From: Prevotella sp. UBA1705
GTDB lineage: Bacteria > Bacteroidota > Bacteroidia > Bacteroidales > Bacteroidaceae
Reading direction: 5' to 3'
Assembly: GCA_002317385.1 (NCBI GenBank)
Contig: DCJH01000002.1
Coordinates: 1-64,000 of the forward strand
Length of the DNA stretch: 64,000 nucleotides
Below are positions 1-9,234 of the stretch, piece after piece. The stretch's first letter is position 1, and every line of letters starts with the position of its first letter. A program made the position numbers and the translations under genes. The notes below the pieces were generated by a model. That model was not told the DNA's origin. It searched no databases and saw nothing but the letters and a program-made list of their open reading frames with translations.

Positions 1-128
1 AAGAGAGATGGGTAGTCGCACTACCATCACTACTATATGCATCAAAAAATAAAACAAGGAATACCATTCCTTGCAAACCTACTCCTCTACAAAAGTAGAT
101 TTCTCATAAACCTAATATTAAAAACCAA

Positions 129-3100
129 ATGAAACAATTAATAAACAAACGACTTTTAGCAGCCCTATCACTTGCGAGTTGTATGTCATTGTCATCTTAT
201 GCAGTAAAGGTGACATTCAAGATGCACAACGTTACAGTGATGCAGGCCATGTCACAATTGAAAAAGAATACGGGATACTCATTCGTATTTTGTGCCAACA
301 GTGTTGATATTACCAAGAAAATAAGTGTCTCTGGTCGCAATGTAGAACTATCAGAAGTTGTTGACCAAATATTAAAAGGTCAAAATGTATCCTATCAAAT
401 TGACGGAAAACAAATCATTGTTTCGCCGGAAAAAACTGTAATCCCCACGGAAAAAAGGGCTGTGTCACCCCAACAGGGCACCAAGATGATTAAAGGAAAG
501 ATTGTAGACGTTAATGGGGAAGCTATTATTGGTGCAAGCGTTAAGGTGAAAGGAACGACCATAGGAACTATATCTGACTTCGATGGGAACTTCTCTCTCG
601 ATGTACCTACAAACTCTACCCTCGAAGTCTCGTATATAGGATTTTCCTCTCAGGATATTGCAGTTAGTGGCCGAAAGTCTTTTGACATAACACTTCTCGA
701 AGACAACAAGGTGCTTAATGAGGTGGTAGTAATCGGATATGGCACCCAACGCAAGGGCGACGTCACCTCTTCAGTTGGTAGTGTAAAGAGTGAAAACTTT
801 ACCCTTGGAGCTGTCAACGACGCCGGTCAACTTGTCCAAGGTAAGATTGCTGGACTGGCTATTACAAATCCCAGTGGCAACCCTGTGGGACGAACTGAGG
901 TCTCATTGCGAGGTAATACTACTATTCTCGGTGCTTCAACCAATCCATTGATACTGGTTGATGGTATTCCTGGCGACTTTAACACGGTTGCCCCAGAAGA
1001 TATTGAGAGTATTGATGTTCTCAAAGATGGCTCTGCCGCAGCCATATATGGCTCGCGAGGTACCAACGGTGTAGTGATGATTACCACTAAGAAAGCTAAG
1101 GGAACCAATATTAATGAGGTGCAATACAGCGGTTACGTGGCCATGACCAACATCGTGAAAAGACCTAATTTCTGCACAGCAGCCGATTATAGGCAGCAAA
1201 TAGCAGACGGCCTACGTGATGCTTCATGGGATCTTGGCAGCAACACCAACTGGATAGACCAGATGCTTCGTACAGGAGTAAGCCACGTGCACAACGTTTC
1301 TTTCAAAGGTGGAACATCCCAGACAAACTATATCTTCAACCTGAACTACAGAGGTTTACAGGGTATCTTCCATAAGTCAGACAAGCAAGAATTCCAAGGA
1401 AGAGCCGAGGTGAACCACTCAATGTTTGATGATAAACTGCGTTTCAACTTCCAATTGCTGGCCAATCGCAGTGGCTACACCTCAACAACTGATGGAGGAA
1501 GCTTTGACACCTACAGTTGGCGGCAGGCCATGATTCACAATCCAACAGAACCAATCAAAAATGAAGATGGTACTTGGAGAGAAAATACTGGTATCTTTAA
1601 TTATGATAATCCATTGGCACGACTATATGAATCTGATGGCCAACAAGATATGCAACAAATTCGAGCAAGTAGTAATATTTCGTTCAACCCCATCAGAGAA
1701 CTCACGCTCAACGCCCTTCTCTCTTATGATCGCATATCTCAGACCGGTGGTTACTATGAGACCAAACAGCATATTTCTAATGTACGTGATGGACGAAACG
1801 GCTATGCAACAACCGGCAGTGCCAATACAACAACCAAACTGCTGGAACTTACCGCCCAGTTCCACAAGAATTTTGGAGCACATACCGTGCAGGCTCTGTT
1901 AGGCTATAGTTATCAAGGAGGCAACTACAACAACCAGTATGAGCGAAACTATAACTTCCCAACAGACCAGTTCACATGGCACAATATAGGTGTCGGACAG
2001 GCTTTAAAGGAAGGAAAAGGGACAGAATATAGCTACTGGCTTGATACGAATCTGATTGGCTTCTTCGGTCGATTGAACTACAACTACAAGGATAGATACC
2101 TTGTTATGGCAAGTCTTCGTCATGAAGCAGCAAGTCAATTAGCAGGCACCGAGCATCCTTGGGGTAACTTCCCCTCACTTTCATTGGGTTGGCGTATCAC
2201 AGAAGAGGGATTCATGAAGAACCAGAGTCTCTTCAATGACATGAAACTTCGCGCCGGATATGGTGTCACAGGTTCGCAGCCCAGTGAATCATTCCTTGGA
2301 CGCTCTCTACTTGGATATGGCAGCTATTATCTCTACGATGGTAAGTGGATACGTGCACTTCAGCCTACACAGAATGCCAACAACAAACTGAAATGGGAAG
2401 AGAAACATGAATATGACGTCGGTCTCGACTTCAGTATGCTTGACTATCGCCTCAATGTAAGTATCGATTGGTATTTCCGTCTTATTAAGGGACTACTCTA
2501 TGACTATACAGTTCCTTCTCCGCCCAACCTCTACACCACCACTCGTGCCAATGTAGGCGAAATGAGCAACCATGGACTTGAGTTGATGGTAAATGCCATT
2601 CCTGTACAGACCAAGGACTTCAAGTGGAACTCTACCATAACCTTTTCTACCAATAGCAATAAGCTTAGAAGTTTATCCAATGACCTTTATCAGGCATCGT
2701 CAGACTACTTTATGACAGGCTGGATAGAGGAACCTGTTAAGACTGAATCACATATTGTACGCATCGGACACCGCGTAGGAGATATTTATGGATTCCAGGT
2801 GGTTGACGTAGATGACCAAGGTAAATGGATTTACAGTGACAAGGACGGCAATCTGGTAGGCTACGACGAGTTTACCCACTCATTTGAGGATAAGAAAGTG
2901 ATTGGTAACGGCGTTCCTAAATGGTATCTTGGATTCAACAACCAGATACAATATAAGCGCTGGGACTTAGCAATCAATATGCGTGGAGCCTTCGGATTCC
3001 AGATTATCAACGGACTTCGTATGTTTTATGAGAACCGTAGTCGTCAAGACTGGAACCGCTTACGCTCAGCCTATGACAAGGTGTTCGGGAAAGTTATTCT

Positions 3101-3377
3101 CAATCCCCTTTGCTCCGAAGAGTTCAATAGCTACTATGTAGAGAATGGAGATTACTGGAAAATAGACAATATTACCATCGGCTACAACTTTGGCAAGCTC
3201 GGCAAATATGTCAAAGCCATGCGACTATATGCCACCGTCAATAATGCCATCACTATTTCTGGCTACAAGGGCATAGATCCTGAGGTAACGACCGGAGGAT
3301 TGAATCCTGGTTATGATAACCGTGACATCTATCCCCATACACGTGCCTTCACATTTGGCATGAACGTTACATTCTAA
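129..3377 (+). CDS. SusC/RagA-family TonB-dependent outer membrane transporter with STN domain
   Basis: Outer membrane beta-barrel importing a glycan fragment with energy from TonB, partner of the SusD lipoprotein 25 bp downstream. Order along the 1082 residues: signal peptide (about 1-25), an STN domain (about 28-97), a carboxypeptidase-regulatory-like beta-sandwich (about 118-190), the plug beginning near LNEVVVIGYGTQRKG, then the barrel. STN domains in this family normally contact a periplasmic FecR-type anti-sigma factor, so the locus is probably switched on by an ECF sigma/anti-sigma pair upstream of the window; that is inference. The next two genes are SusD and a GH31 enzyme. Base composition looks more AT-rich than most of the window. 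Family assignment is very secure; substrate is not readable from the sequence. Confidence 0.96.
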   Translation: MKQLINKRLLAALSLASCMSLSSYAVKVTFKMHNVTVMQAMSQLKKNTGYSFVFCANSVDITKKISVSGRNVELSEVVDQILKGQNVSYQIDGKQIIVSPEKTVIPTEKRAVSPQQGTKMIKGKIVDVNGEAIIGASVKVKGTTIGTISDFDGNFSLDVPTNSTLEVSYIGFSSQDIAVSGRKSFDITLLEDNKVLNEVVVIGYGTQRKGDVTSSVGSVKSENFTLGAVNDAGQLVQGKIAGLAITNPSGNPVGRTEVSLRGNTTILGASTNPLILVDGIPGDFNTVAPEDIESIDVLKDGSAAAIYGSRGTNGVVMITTKKAKGTNINEVQYSGYVAMTNIVKRPNFCTAADYRQQIADGLRDASWDLGSNTNWIDQMLRTGVSHVHNVSFKGGTSQTNYIFNLNYRGLQGIFHKSDKQEFQGRAEVNHSMFDDKLRFNFQLLANRSGYTSTTDGGSFDTYSWRQAMIHNPTEPIKNEDGTWRENTGIFNYDNPLARLYESDGQQDMQQIRASSNISFNPIRELTLNALLSYDRISQTGGYYETKQHISNVRDGRNGYATTGSANTTTKLLELTAQFHKNFGAHTVQALLGYSYQGGNYNNQYERNYNFPTDQFTWHNIGVGQALKEGKGTEYSYWLDTNLIGFFGRLNYNYKDRYLVMASLRHEAASQLAGTEHPWGNFPSLSLGWRITEEGFMKNQSLFNDMKLRAGYGVTGSQPSESFLGRSLLGYGSYYLYDGKWIRALQPTQNANNKLKWEEKHEYDVGLDFSMLDYRLNVSIDWYFRLIKGLLYDYTVPSPPNLYTTTRANVGEMSNHGLELMVNAIPVQTKDFKWNSTITFSTNSNKLRSLSNDLYQASSDYFMTGWIEEPVKTESHIVRIGHRVGDIYGFQVVDVDDQGKWIYSDKDGNLVGYDEFTHSFEDKKVIGNGVPKWYLGFNNQIQYKRWDLAINMRGAFGFQIINGLRMFYENRSRQDWNRLRSAYDKVFGKVILNPLCSEEFNSYYVENGDYWKIDNITIGYNFGKLGKYVKAMRLYATVNNAITISGYKGIDPEVTTGGLNPGYDNRDIYPHTRAFTFGMNVTF

Positions 3378-3402
3378 TTAAGAGTATAAAAATCTCATCA
3401 TT

Positions 3403-5028
3403 ATGAAATCGAAATTATTATATATCAGCATATTGGGAGCAACCTTATTATCGGGTTTAGCATCCTGCACACAACTTGAGGACACCAACTACAATAGTAT
3501 CGTAGCCGATGGATTTGTACCAACAGATGAGGATGTGGCGTCACTCCTGGCTTCCGGCTATGTATCCTGGAGAAAGACATTACTACTTTGGAATGGCGTA
3601 GCTCGAGCTCAAATGATTAGTACCGACGAAGATGTCTTACCAGCCCGCCCCAATGGATGGGTAGATGGTGGAGTCTATAAACGTATGCATCAGCATAAGT
3701 GGACCAGCGAAGATGATATTCCACTACAGTCGTGGGTGCGTACCTACGATGGCATTAACACTTGTAACCGGGTGCTATATCAGATTGAATCTGGCCAAAT
3801 CAAGTTGGGTGACAGAGAACAAGCCATCGTTTCGGAATTGAAGGTATTACGTGCTTCATATTACTACATACTCGATGACCTCTTTGGCAATGTACCAATA
3901 GTGACAAAATTTGATGTTCCAGAAGGCTATCTTCCCGAACAGCACAGCCGCCAGGAAGTATACGAATTCATCATCAAGGAGCTCACAGAAAATATCCCCA
4001 ACCTCTCAGAGGAGGTTACAAGCGAATATTATGGCCGTTTCAACAAGTGGGCTGCTTATGCCCTACTGGCCAAGATGTATATCAATTCGGAAGTTTTTTC
4101 AAATGGGACTCACCACGATTTTGATAAATGTATATCAGCCTGCGACGAAATCATGAAGTCCGGCAAATATGAGCTTGAGGGTGTCCGAAAGAATGTATTT
4201 GCAACAAAGAATGAAGGTTCCAAAGAGATTATCTTTGCCCTCCCGTTTGATGAGACCTATGTAGACGATTGGAATGCTTTTGATTTTCACATGTACTCTT
4301 TGCAGCCGGAAAACCAAGCTACATATAATTTTCAGGCAACTCCTTGGGGTGGCGTATGTGCCGTGCCGCAGTATATCGACACTTTCGACCCTGATGACAA
4401 GCGGCTTACCGATGACTTCATATCGGGAACACAGTTTTCCGCTAATGGAGATACTCTGAAATGTACCATGGGCAATCTTGTAGGTAAACCTCTCACGTAT
4501 GTCAATAAGGTGAACAGCATTGACGGATCAGAGGAGAATCAGGGATTCAGGTGGGGCAAATTTGAGTATGCACAGGGCATAACCAACCGACTAAGCAATG
4601 ATTTTCCACTACTACGATATGCTGACATCTTTCTGATGAAAGCAGAAGCTTTGCTACGAACTGGTAAAGCCGACGAGGCTGCCAAGCTTGTCACGGCAGT
4701 GAGACTACGCAACTTTGCCTCACATCCAGATAAAGCGACAGTGACCGGGCAGCAACTCTTGGGTAATACCTGCTACGACTACGGACGTCGCGATAATACC
4801 TCGACCAGCCATCAGGAAATCAGCATCAAATATGGTAGAATGCTCGACGAACTCGGCTGGGAGTTTTCTCAAGAAGGTCGCAGACGCCAGGATATGGTTA
4901 GGTTTGGGGCTTTCTCTACCTGTGCATGGTTTTCTCACGACCCAAGCACTGATTCCCGCAACCTGTATCCCATCCCAAACAAGGAACTATTAGCTAACGG
5001 GAACTTGAAACAGAATCCGGGATACTAA
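3403..5028 (+). CDS. SusD/RagB-family nutrient-binding outer membrane lipoprotein
   Basis: Surface lipoprotein that caps the SusC barrel and binds the glycan before import. A lipoprotein signal peptide ends at Cys22 (LLSGLASC). The 541 residues have the usual SusD layout: N-terminal SusD-like helical domain (for example the run LRASYYYILDDLFGNVP) and a C-terminal half ending in EFSQEGRRRQDMVRFG and the typical P-I-P-x-x-E-L-x-x-N-P-G-Y close. It follows susC by 25 bp, so the two are co-transcribed. A strong hairpin separates it from the GH31 gene. Assignment is firm; ligand is unknown. Confidence 0.95.
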   Translation: MKSKLLYISILGATLLSGLASCTQLEDTNYNSIVADGFVPTDEDVASLLASGYVSWRKTLLLWNGVARAQMISTDEDVLPARPNGWVDGGVYKRMHQHKWTSEDDIPLQSWVRTYDGINTCNRVLYQIESGQIKLGDREQAIVSELKVLRASYYYILDDLFGNVPIVTKFDVPEGYLPEQHSRQEVYEFIIKELTENIPNLSEEVTSEYYGRFNKWAAYALLAKMYINSEVFSNGTHHDFDKCISACDEIMKSGKYELEGVRKNVFATKNEGSKEIIFALPFDETYVDDWNAFDFHMYSLQPENQATYNFQATPWGGVCAVPQYIDTFDPDDKRLTDDFISGTQFSANGDTLKCTMGNLVGKPLTYVNKVNSIDGSEENQGFRWGKFEYAQGITNRLSNDFPLLRYADIFLMKAEALLRTGKADEAAKLVTAVRLRNFASHPDKATVTGQQLLGNTCYDYGRRDNTSTSHQEISIKYGRMLDELGWEFSQEGRRRQDMVRFGAFSTCAWFSHDPSTDSRNLYPIPNKELLANGNLKQNPGY

Positions 5029-5048
5029 CGTATCAAACGTTCTATTAA

Positions 5049-5092
5049 GCTCATCCAAGACCATTCTCTAACAGAGGATGTCTTGGATGAAC
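5049..5092 (+). promoter_or_regulatory. Strong intercistronic hairpin between susD and GH31
   Basis: Bases 5051-5061 pair perfectly with 5080-5090 (11 bp). After one bulged C the stem continues for about 7 more base pairs (one T-G) to a three-base AAC loop. No T-run follows, so it is not a standard terminator. In Sus-type operons such hairpins can protect the upstream susCD message or reduce read-through; here that is inference. Confidence 0.6.
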
Positions 5093-5125
5093 ACAATATG
5101 AAAAATCTCAAAGATTGATTATGCA

Positions 5126-7600
5126 ATGAAACCGAAACTCACCTTATTACTTATTCTGATGCTCAGCATCTGGAGTTTGAACATCCAAGCAAAGTCTGTG
5201 AAATGTGGAGATAGTCGACAAATCGGCGATCAAACCTTCTTGATACAGTTTTATTCCCCCACCATCGTGCGGGTCAGGGTGAGCGCTCCCCAAGTGAAGC
5301 TCATGGAAAAGAAAAGCTACTCCGTCATCATGAAAGCTGGTGAAGGTCTCAGCAAAGACATCTATACCAAGGAACATAATGGGCAACTCACTCTCAGTTC
5401 GGATGCTATCAGTGTAATTCTCAACACCCAATCGGGCAACATCACATTTGCCAGCCATGCTGGCCAATCCCTGTTACAGGCGACTACCACCACAGCAACA
5501 CCCTGCACCCATGCCGTTGACAAAGGCAAATATAAGGTATCGCAGACTTTCCATTTGGACTCCGATGAGGCTATATACGGGCTCGGACAACTTCGTGACA
5601 CTGCCATGAACCAGCGCGGTCGTCACGTGGAGATATGGAACCATAATACCTATATATCAATCCCCTACTTCACCAGTGAGAAAGGCTACGGCCTCTACTG
5701 GGACAACGCTGGTCGAACCACATTTGATGACAGTGCCACAGCTACTACATTTACCAGTGAGGTAGCCCCATACGTGGACTATTATTTCCTCTATCGTGAT
5801 GGCACACAGGACGGAGTAATAGCCTCGATACGCCAACTTACTGGACAAGCCACAATGTTTCCACTCTGGTCAATGGGCTTTTGGCAGTGTCGAGAACGCT
5901 ACAAAACAAGCGATGAACTGGCCGATGTGCTCGACAAATATCGCCAACTACACATTCCCCTCGATGGCATCGTACAAGACTGGCAATACTGGGGCTGCGA
6001 CTCCAACTGGAATGCAATGCGCTTCATGAACCCTTACTACATCAATAAGGTAGGCGACTCAAGCTGGGCTAAATACCTCCCAAAAGATATGCGTAATCTA
6101 CCCACACAGCAGCAACCTCGCCTCAAAAGTCCAGAAGAGATGGTAAGCTACGTGCACAACAACCACGCCCACCTCATGATTACCATTTGGGCCAACTTTG
6201 GGCCATGGACTGAGCAATATCAAAAGCTCAAAGCCATAGGTGCATTATATCCTTTTGATACATGGCCAAGGAATCAAGGGGTGATGCCATATGACCCATT
6301 TAACCCCAAAGCTCGAGACATCTACTGGCAATATCTCACTAATCTCTATGGCATGGGGTTGGATGCTTGGTGGACAGACTCTACTGAACCCGACCATTTT
6401 GAGAAACCAGGCGACGACGATCATATGACAGCAGATGGGTCTTGGCGCAGCGTAAAAAATGCTTTTCCATTGGTACACAACAAAGGTATATACGAGCATC
6501 AGCGTGCCACGAAAGGTAATATGAAACGCTCTCTACAGATGACGCGGAGCGGCTCATTCGGAATACAGCACTACGGGACGTTCTCGTGGAGCGGAGACAT
6601 CGTGGCAAGCTGGAACGAAATGAAGAATCAGGTACCCTCAGGACTCAATTATACACTCTGTGGCATACCTTTTTGGAACACTGACCTTGGCGGATTCTTC
6701 TATTGGGAATTTGAGCAAGAGCCCACAAATCCAGCCATGCTTGAACTGCAAACACGCTGGATGCAATGGGGTACTTTCATGCCTTTGATGCGCAACCACT
6801 GCTCTTCACCGATGGTGAGTGAGCTCTACCGATTCGGCAAAGAAGGCGACTGGGCCTACGATGCTATGAAGAGCGCCATCCAGCTACGCTATCGCCTGCT
6901 ACCCTACATCTACAGTACGGCAGGCGACTGCGTGCTCAACAATGGTAGCATGATGCGTGCTTTAGTGATGGATTTCAAGCAAGACCGCCATGCCTCACGC
7001 CTCAATGACGAGTATATGTTTGGTCGTTGCTTGCTGGTGAAGCCCATCACTGAGCCGATGTATACCTGGAAAGACCAGCAAAAGCGTGGACACGAAATTT
7101 ATCCTGACGTGAAACGCGCTGCCGCACCTGTAGAGACTTATCTACCCCATGGCACGAAATGGTATGATTTCTGGACTAACGAATGCCTTGATGGCGGACA
7201 GACGATAAAACGCCCATGCCCCATCGACATCATGCCCGTCTACGTGAAAGCCGGCACCGTGATGCCCTTTGGTCCCGCCGTGCAGTACAGCAACGAGAAG
7301 CCATGGGATGAACTCGAAATCAGGGTATATCCAGGAGCAGATGGTACCTTCACGCTCTATGAGGACGAGGGCGACAACTATAACTATGAGAAGAATGCTT
7401 ATTCGCTTATCCGATTCTCCTATGACGAACAAAAACACCGTCTGACTATTGCAGCGCGAAAGGGAAAGTTCAAGGGAATGCTCAACAACCGACGTTTCCA
7501 TGTGATATTTGTCGACAAGCAGAGTGATCGCGGCGACCAACCTATGACGGGCAAAAAAATAGTAGAATACAATGGTAAGCAAGTTGTTGTGGAACTATAA
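5126..7600 (+). CDS. Glycoside hydrolase family 31 (alpha-xylosidase/alpha-glucosidase type)
   Basis: Retaining exo-acting alpha-glycosidase, exported by a signal peptide of about 22 residues (ending NIQA). It has an N-terminal galactose-mutarotase-like beta-sandwich, a central TIM barrel and C-terminal beta domains. The nucleophile motif DAWWTDSTEPD places the catalytic Asp at residue 418; the acid/base Asp is residue 491 in FSWSGDIVASW. The W-x-D-x-x-E-P-D form is common in Bacteroidetes GH31 enzymes acting on alpha-xylosides or alpha-glucosides, and the sequence alone does not decide between them. As third gene of the locus it probably trims oligosaccharides brought in by SusC/D. Length (824 aa) is normal and the sequence looks intact. 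Confidence 0.93.
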   Translation: MKPKLTLLLILMLSIWSLNIQAKSVKCGDSRQIGDQTFLIQFYSPTIVRVRVSAPQVKLMEKKSYSVIMKAGEGLSKDIYTKEHNGQLTLSSDAISVILNTQSGNITFASHAGQSLLQATTTTATPCTHAVDKGKYKVSQTFHLDSDEAIYGLGQLRDTAMNQRGRHVEIWNHNTYISIPYFTSEKGYGLYWDNAGRTTFDDSATATTFTSEVAPYVDYYFLYRDGTQDGVIASIRQLTGQATMFPLWSMGFWQCRERYKTSDELADVLDKYRQLHIPLDGIVQDWQYWGCDSNWNAMRFMNPYYINKVGDSSWAKYLPKDMRNLPTQQQPRLKSPEEMVSYVHNNHAHLMITIWANFGPWTEQYQKLKAIGALYPFDTWPRNQGVMPYDPFNPKARDIYWQYLTNLYGMGLDAWWTDSTEPDHFEKPGDDDHMTADGSWRSVKNAFPLVHNKGIYEHQRATKGNMKRSLQMTRSGSFGIQHYGTFSWSGDIVASWNEMKNQVPSGLNYTLCGIPFWNTDLGGFFYWEFEQEPTNPAMLELQTRWMQWGTFMPLMRNHCSSPMVSELYRFGKEGDWAYDAMKSAIQLRYRLLPYIYSTAGDCVLNNGSMMRALVMDFKQDRHASRLNDEYMFGRCLLVKPITEPMYTWKDQQKRGHEIYPDVKRAAAPVETYLPHGTKWYDFWTNECLDGGQTIKRPCPIDIMPVYVKAGTVMPFGPAVQYSNEKPWDELEIRVYPGADGTFTLYEDEGDNYNYEKNAYSLIRFSYDEQKHRLTIAARKGKFKGMLNNRRFHVIFVDKQSDRGDQPMTGKKIVEYNGKQVVVEL

Positions 7601-7627
7601 GCAACCCTAAATACCAGACCTCACTCA

Positions 7628-7668
7628 GGGGATGAATCGTTATGCAACTACGGTTCATCCCCTTTTCT
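7628..7668 (+). terminator. Rho-independent terminator of the first utilisation locus
   Basis: GGGGATGAA (7628-7636) pairs with TTCATCCCC (7654-7662), followed by TTTTCTT. It lies 27 bp after the GH31 stop codon. Confidence 0.85.
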
Positions 7669-7851
7669 TATCTTACAAGTTATCAAAATGTGTCAGAAAA
7701 TATCTGAAAAAACATGACTCTCGATACTAACCATTCTGCATTTTACCTGCTGCAAATTGAGATTCGCCACTTTCGTATGTAGCTACAAAACTGCGATCTT
7801 ACACCTATCTCTCACATTCTTTACTGCAATTACGGCTTTATCTTCATGCAA

Positions 7852-8092
7852 AAAAGTAGTAATCCTCACGAAATAAAGACTTAATTGCATGGAGAAAAAG
7901 CCCTTATCGTAACCTCATAAAGTAGTAAACGTCAGATTCTAAAGTGTAAAAAAATTACAAAATACTGACTGATAACATTTTCCACCAGCGCCATTTTTCG
8001 CATATTTCCCACCGAATGATTTTGATTTTAGAATACGCGACGTATGCGAAGGCATTGTTCAAATATTTTCATCAACTATTTTTCTATCATAC
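7852..8092 (+). repeat. Long intergenic element, copy A
   Basis: First copy of a recurring gap element. It shows GTAGTAATC-like motifs (7857 onward and again near 7921), a short AT-rich stretch, then GAATACGCG at 8031-8039 with a degenerate left arm near 7999, and a tail resembling ATTTTCATCAACTATTTTT. It fills the gap between the GH31 terminator and ispD. Confidence 0.6.
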
Positions 8093-8243
8093 ACAGCGGG
8101 GAACAGCAGGGGGCGAATGGCCATAGACCACCATCGGGCAGGCCTGAACGGAGATGCCGCTGAATCGGGGCGGACGCCCACAGGCATGGAGATTTCGACA
8201 GAATAAACCTCCGCTCATGCTTCCATGATTGGGAATTTATCCT

Positions 8244-8251
8244 TATATTTG
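8244..8251 (+). promoter_or_regulatory. Candidate ispD promoter -7 box
   Basis: TATATTTG matches the Bacteroidetes -7 consensus TAnnTTTG and lies 31 bp before the ispD start codon. No convincing -33 TTG is seen at the usual spacing. Confidence 0.5.
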
Positions 8252-8282
8252 CAAGTAGAAACCATAAATTGCAACAGGAAAG

Positions 8283-8969
8283 ATGGACTATGTAATCATT
8301 GTGGCCGGCGGCAAGGGGCTGCGCATGGGCGGCGAACTGCCCAAGCAGTTTCTGCCCGTAGGCGGCAAGCCGGTGCTGATGCGCACCATCGAGCGCTTCC
8401 ACGAATATGACGCGACGCTGGGAATCATCCTCGTTTTGCCCGTGGACCAGCAGGACTATTGGCGACAAATCTGTGAACAGTATGCGTTTGCGGTGCCTCA
8501 TGTGGTGGCCAACGGCGGCGCCACGCGCTTCGAATCGTCGAAGAGCGGACTGGCGGCGATACCCGCCGATGCCGAGGGACTGGTGGCTATCCACGACGGC
8601 GTGCGCCCGTTTGTCTCCACAGAGGTTATCGGCCGTTGCTTCGACGCGGCGCGCGAGGACTTCGCCGCCATCCCGGTGATGCCGGTCACAGAGACGCTTC
8701 GCTATGTGGACAGGGGCCACGGCAACAACGTGATGCGCGACCACTTCCGCACAGTACAGACTCCCCAGGTGTTCGACATCGCCTTGGCGCGTCAGGCTTT
8801 CAACCAGCCCGACCGCGAATCCTTTACCGACGATGCCTCCGTCATCGAGAGTCTCGGCTGCCAAGTGACGATGGTTGAGGGCAATCGGGAGAACATCAAG
8901 CTGACGACGCCGTTTGATTTGAAAATTGCGGAGGTCCTGTTGGCAGAGCCTTCAGCAAACATCGGCTGA
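8283..8969 (+). CDS. ispD: 2-C-methyl-D-erythritol 4-phosphate cytidylyltransferase
   Basis: Third step of the MEP isoprenoid pathway: couples methylerythritol phosphate with CTP to give CDP-methylerythritol in the cytoplasm. The N-terminal nucleotide-binding motif AGGKGLRMGGELPKQF spans residues 8-23. Further family marks are VAIHDGVRPF, FRTVQTPQVF, FTDDASVIE and the C-terminal NIKLTTPFDL. Length 228 aa is normal. It has its own likely promoter and stands alone; ispF is about 7 kb away on the other strand and dxr about 25 kb away. The downstream gap to recG carries a long inverted repeat. Confidence 0.95.
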   Translation: MDYVIIVAGGKGLRMGGELPKQFLPVGGKPVLMRTIERFHEYDATLGIILVLPVDQQDYWRQICEQYAFAVPHVVANGGATRFESSKSGLAAIPADAEGLVAIHDGVRPFVSTEVIGRCFDAAREDFAAIPVMPVTETLRYVDRGHGNNVMRDHFRTVQTPQVFDIALARQAFNQPDRESFTDDASVIESLGCQVTMVEGNRENIKLTTPFDLKIAEVLLAEPSANIG

Positions 8970-8999
8970 GCGTTGGAAAACAAAAGGACATAGTTTTTT

Positions 9000-9203
9000 G
9001 ACATAATGACAAAAGAATCGGGACTTTCGGCCCATGACATAAGAAACGCCAGCGTTTCACAATGACAGGCCGATTACACCGAATAATGGTTTCAGCGACC
9101 ATCAGGCATATCTATATGTCATTATGAAACGCTGGCGTTTCTTATGTCATGGGGCCTCTGAAAATGAGCTTTTGTCATTTTGAAAAGATGCTTTGTCATT
9201 ATG
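9000..9203. repeat. MITE-like inverted-repeat element between ispD and recG
   Basis: Arms 9031-9067 and 9117-9153 are 37-bp inverted copies with a single mismatch, around a 49-bp centre. Each arm contains the palindrome AAACGCCAGCGTTT. Outside the arms, weaker inverted matches (GACATAATGACAAAAG at 9000-9015; CTTTTGTCATTTTG at 9169-9182) extend the terminal repeats to about 60-70 bp. It encodes no protein. The structure fits a miniature inverted-repeat element; it could also form a very stable RNA hairpin. Confidence 0.8.
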
Positions 9204-9234
9204 TTATAACACCCCAAAGTCAGTAACCCACCAT

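Noticed and set aside
8076..8864. 262-codon frame antisense to ispD
   Set aside because: IspD motifs are complete on the plus strand; the other frame runs into element copy A and has no recognisable domain.
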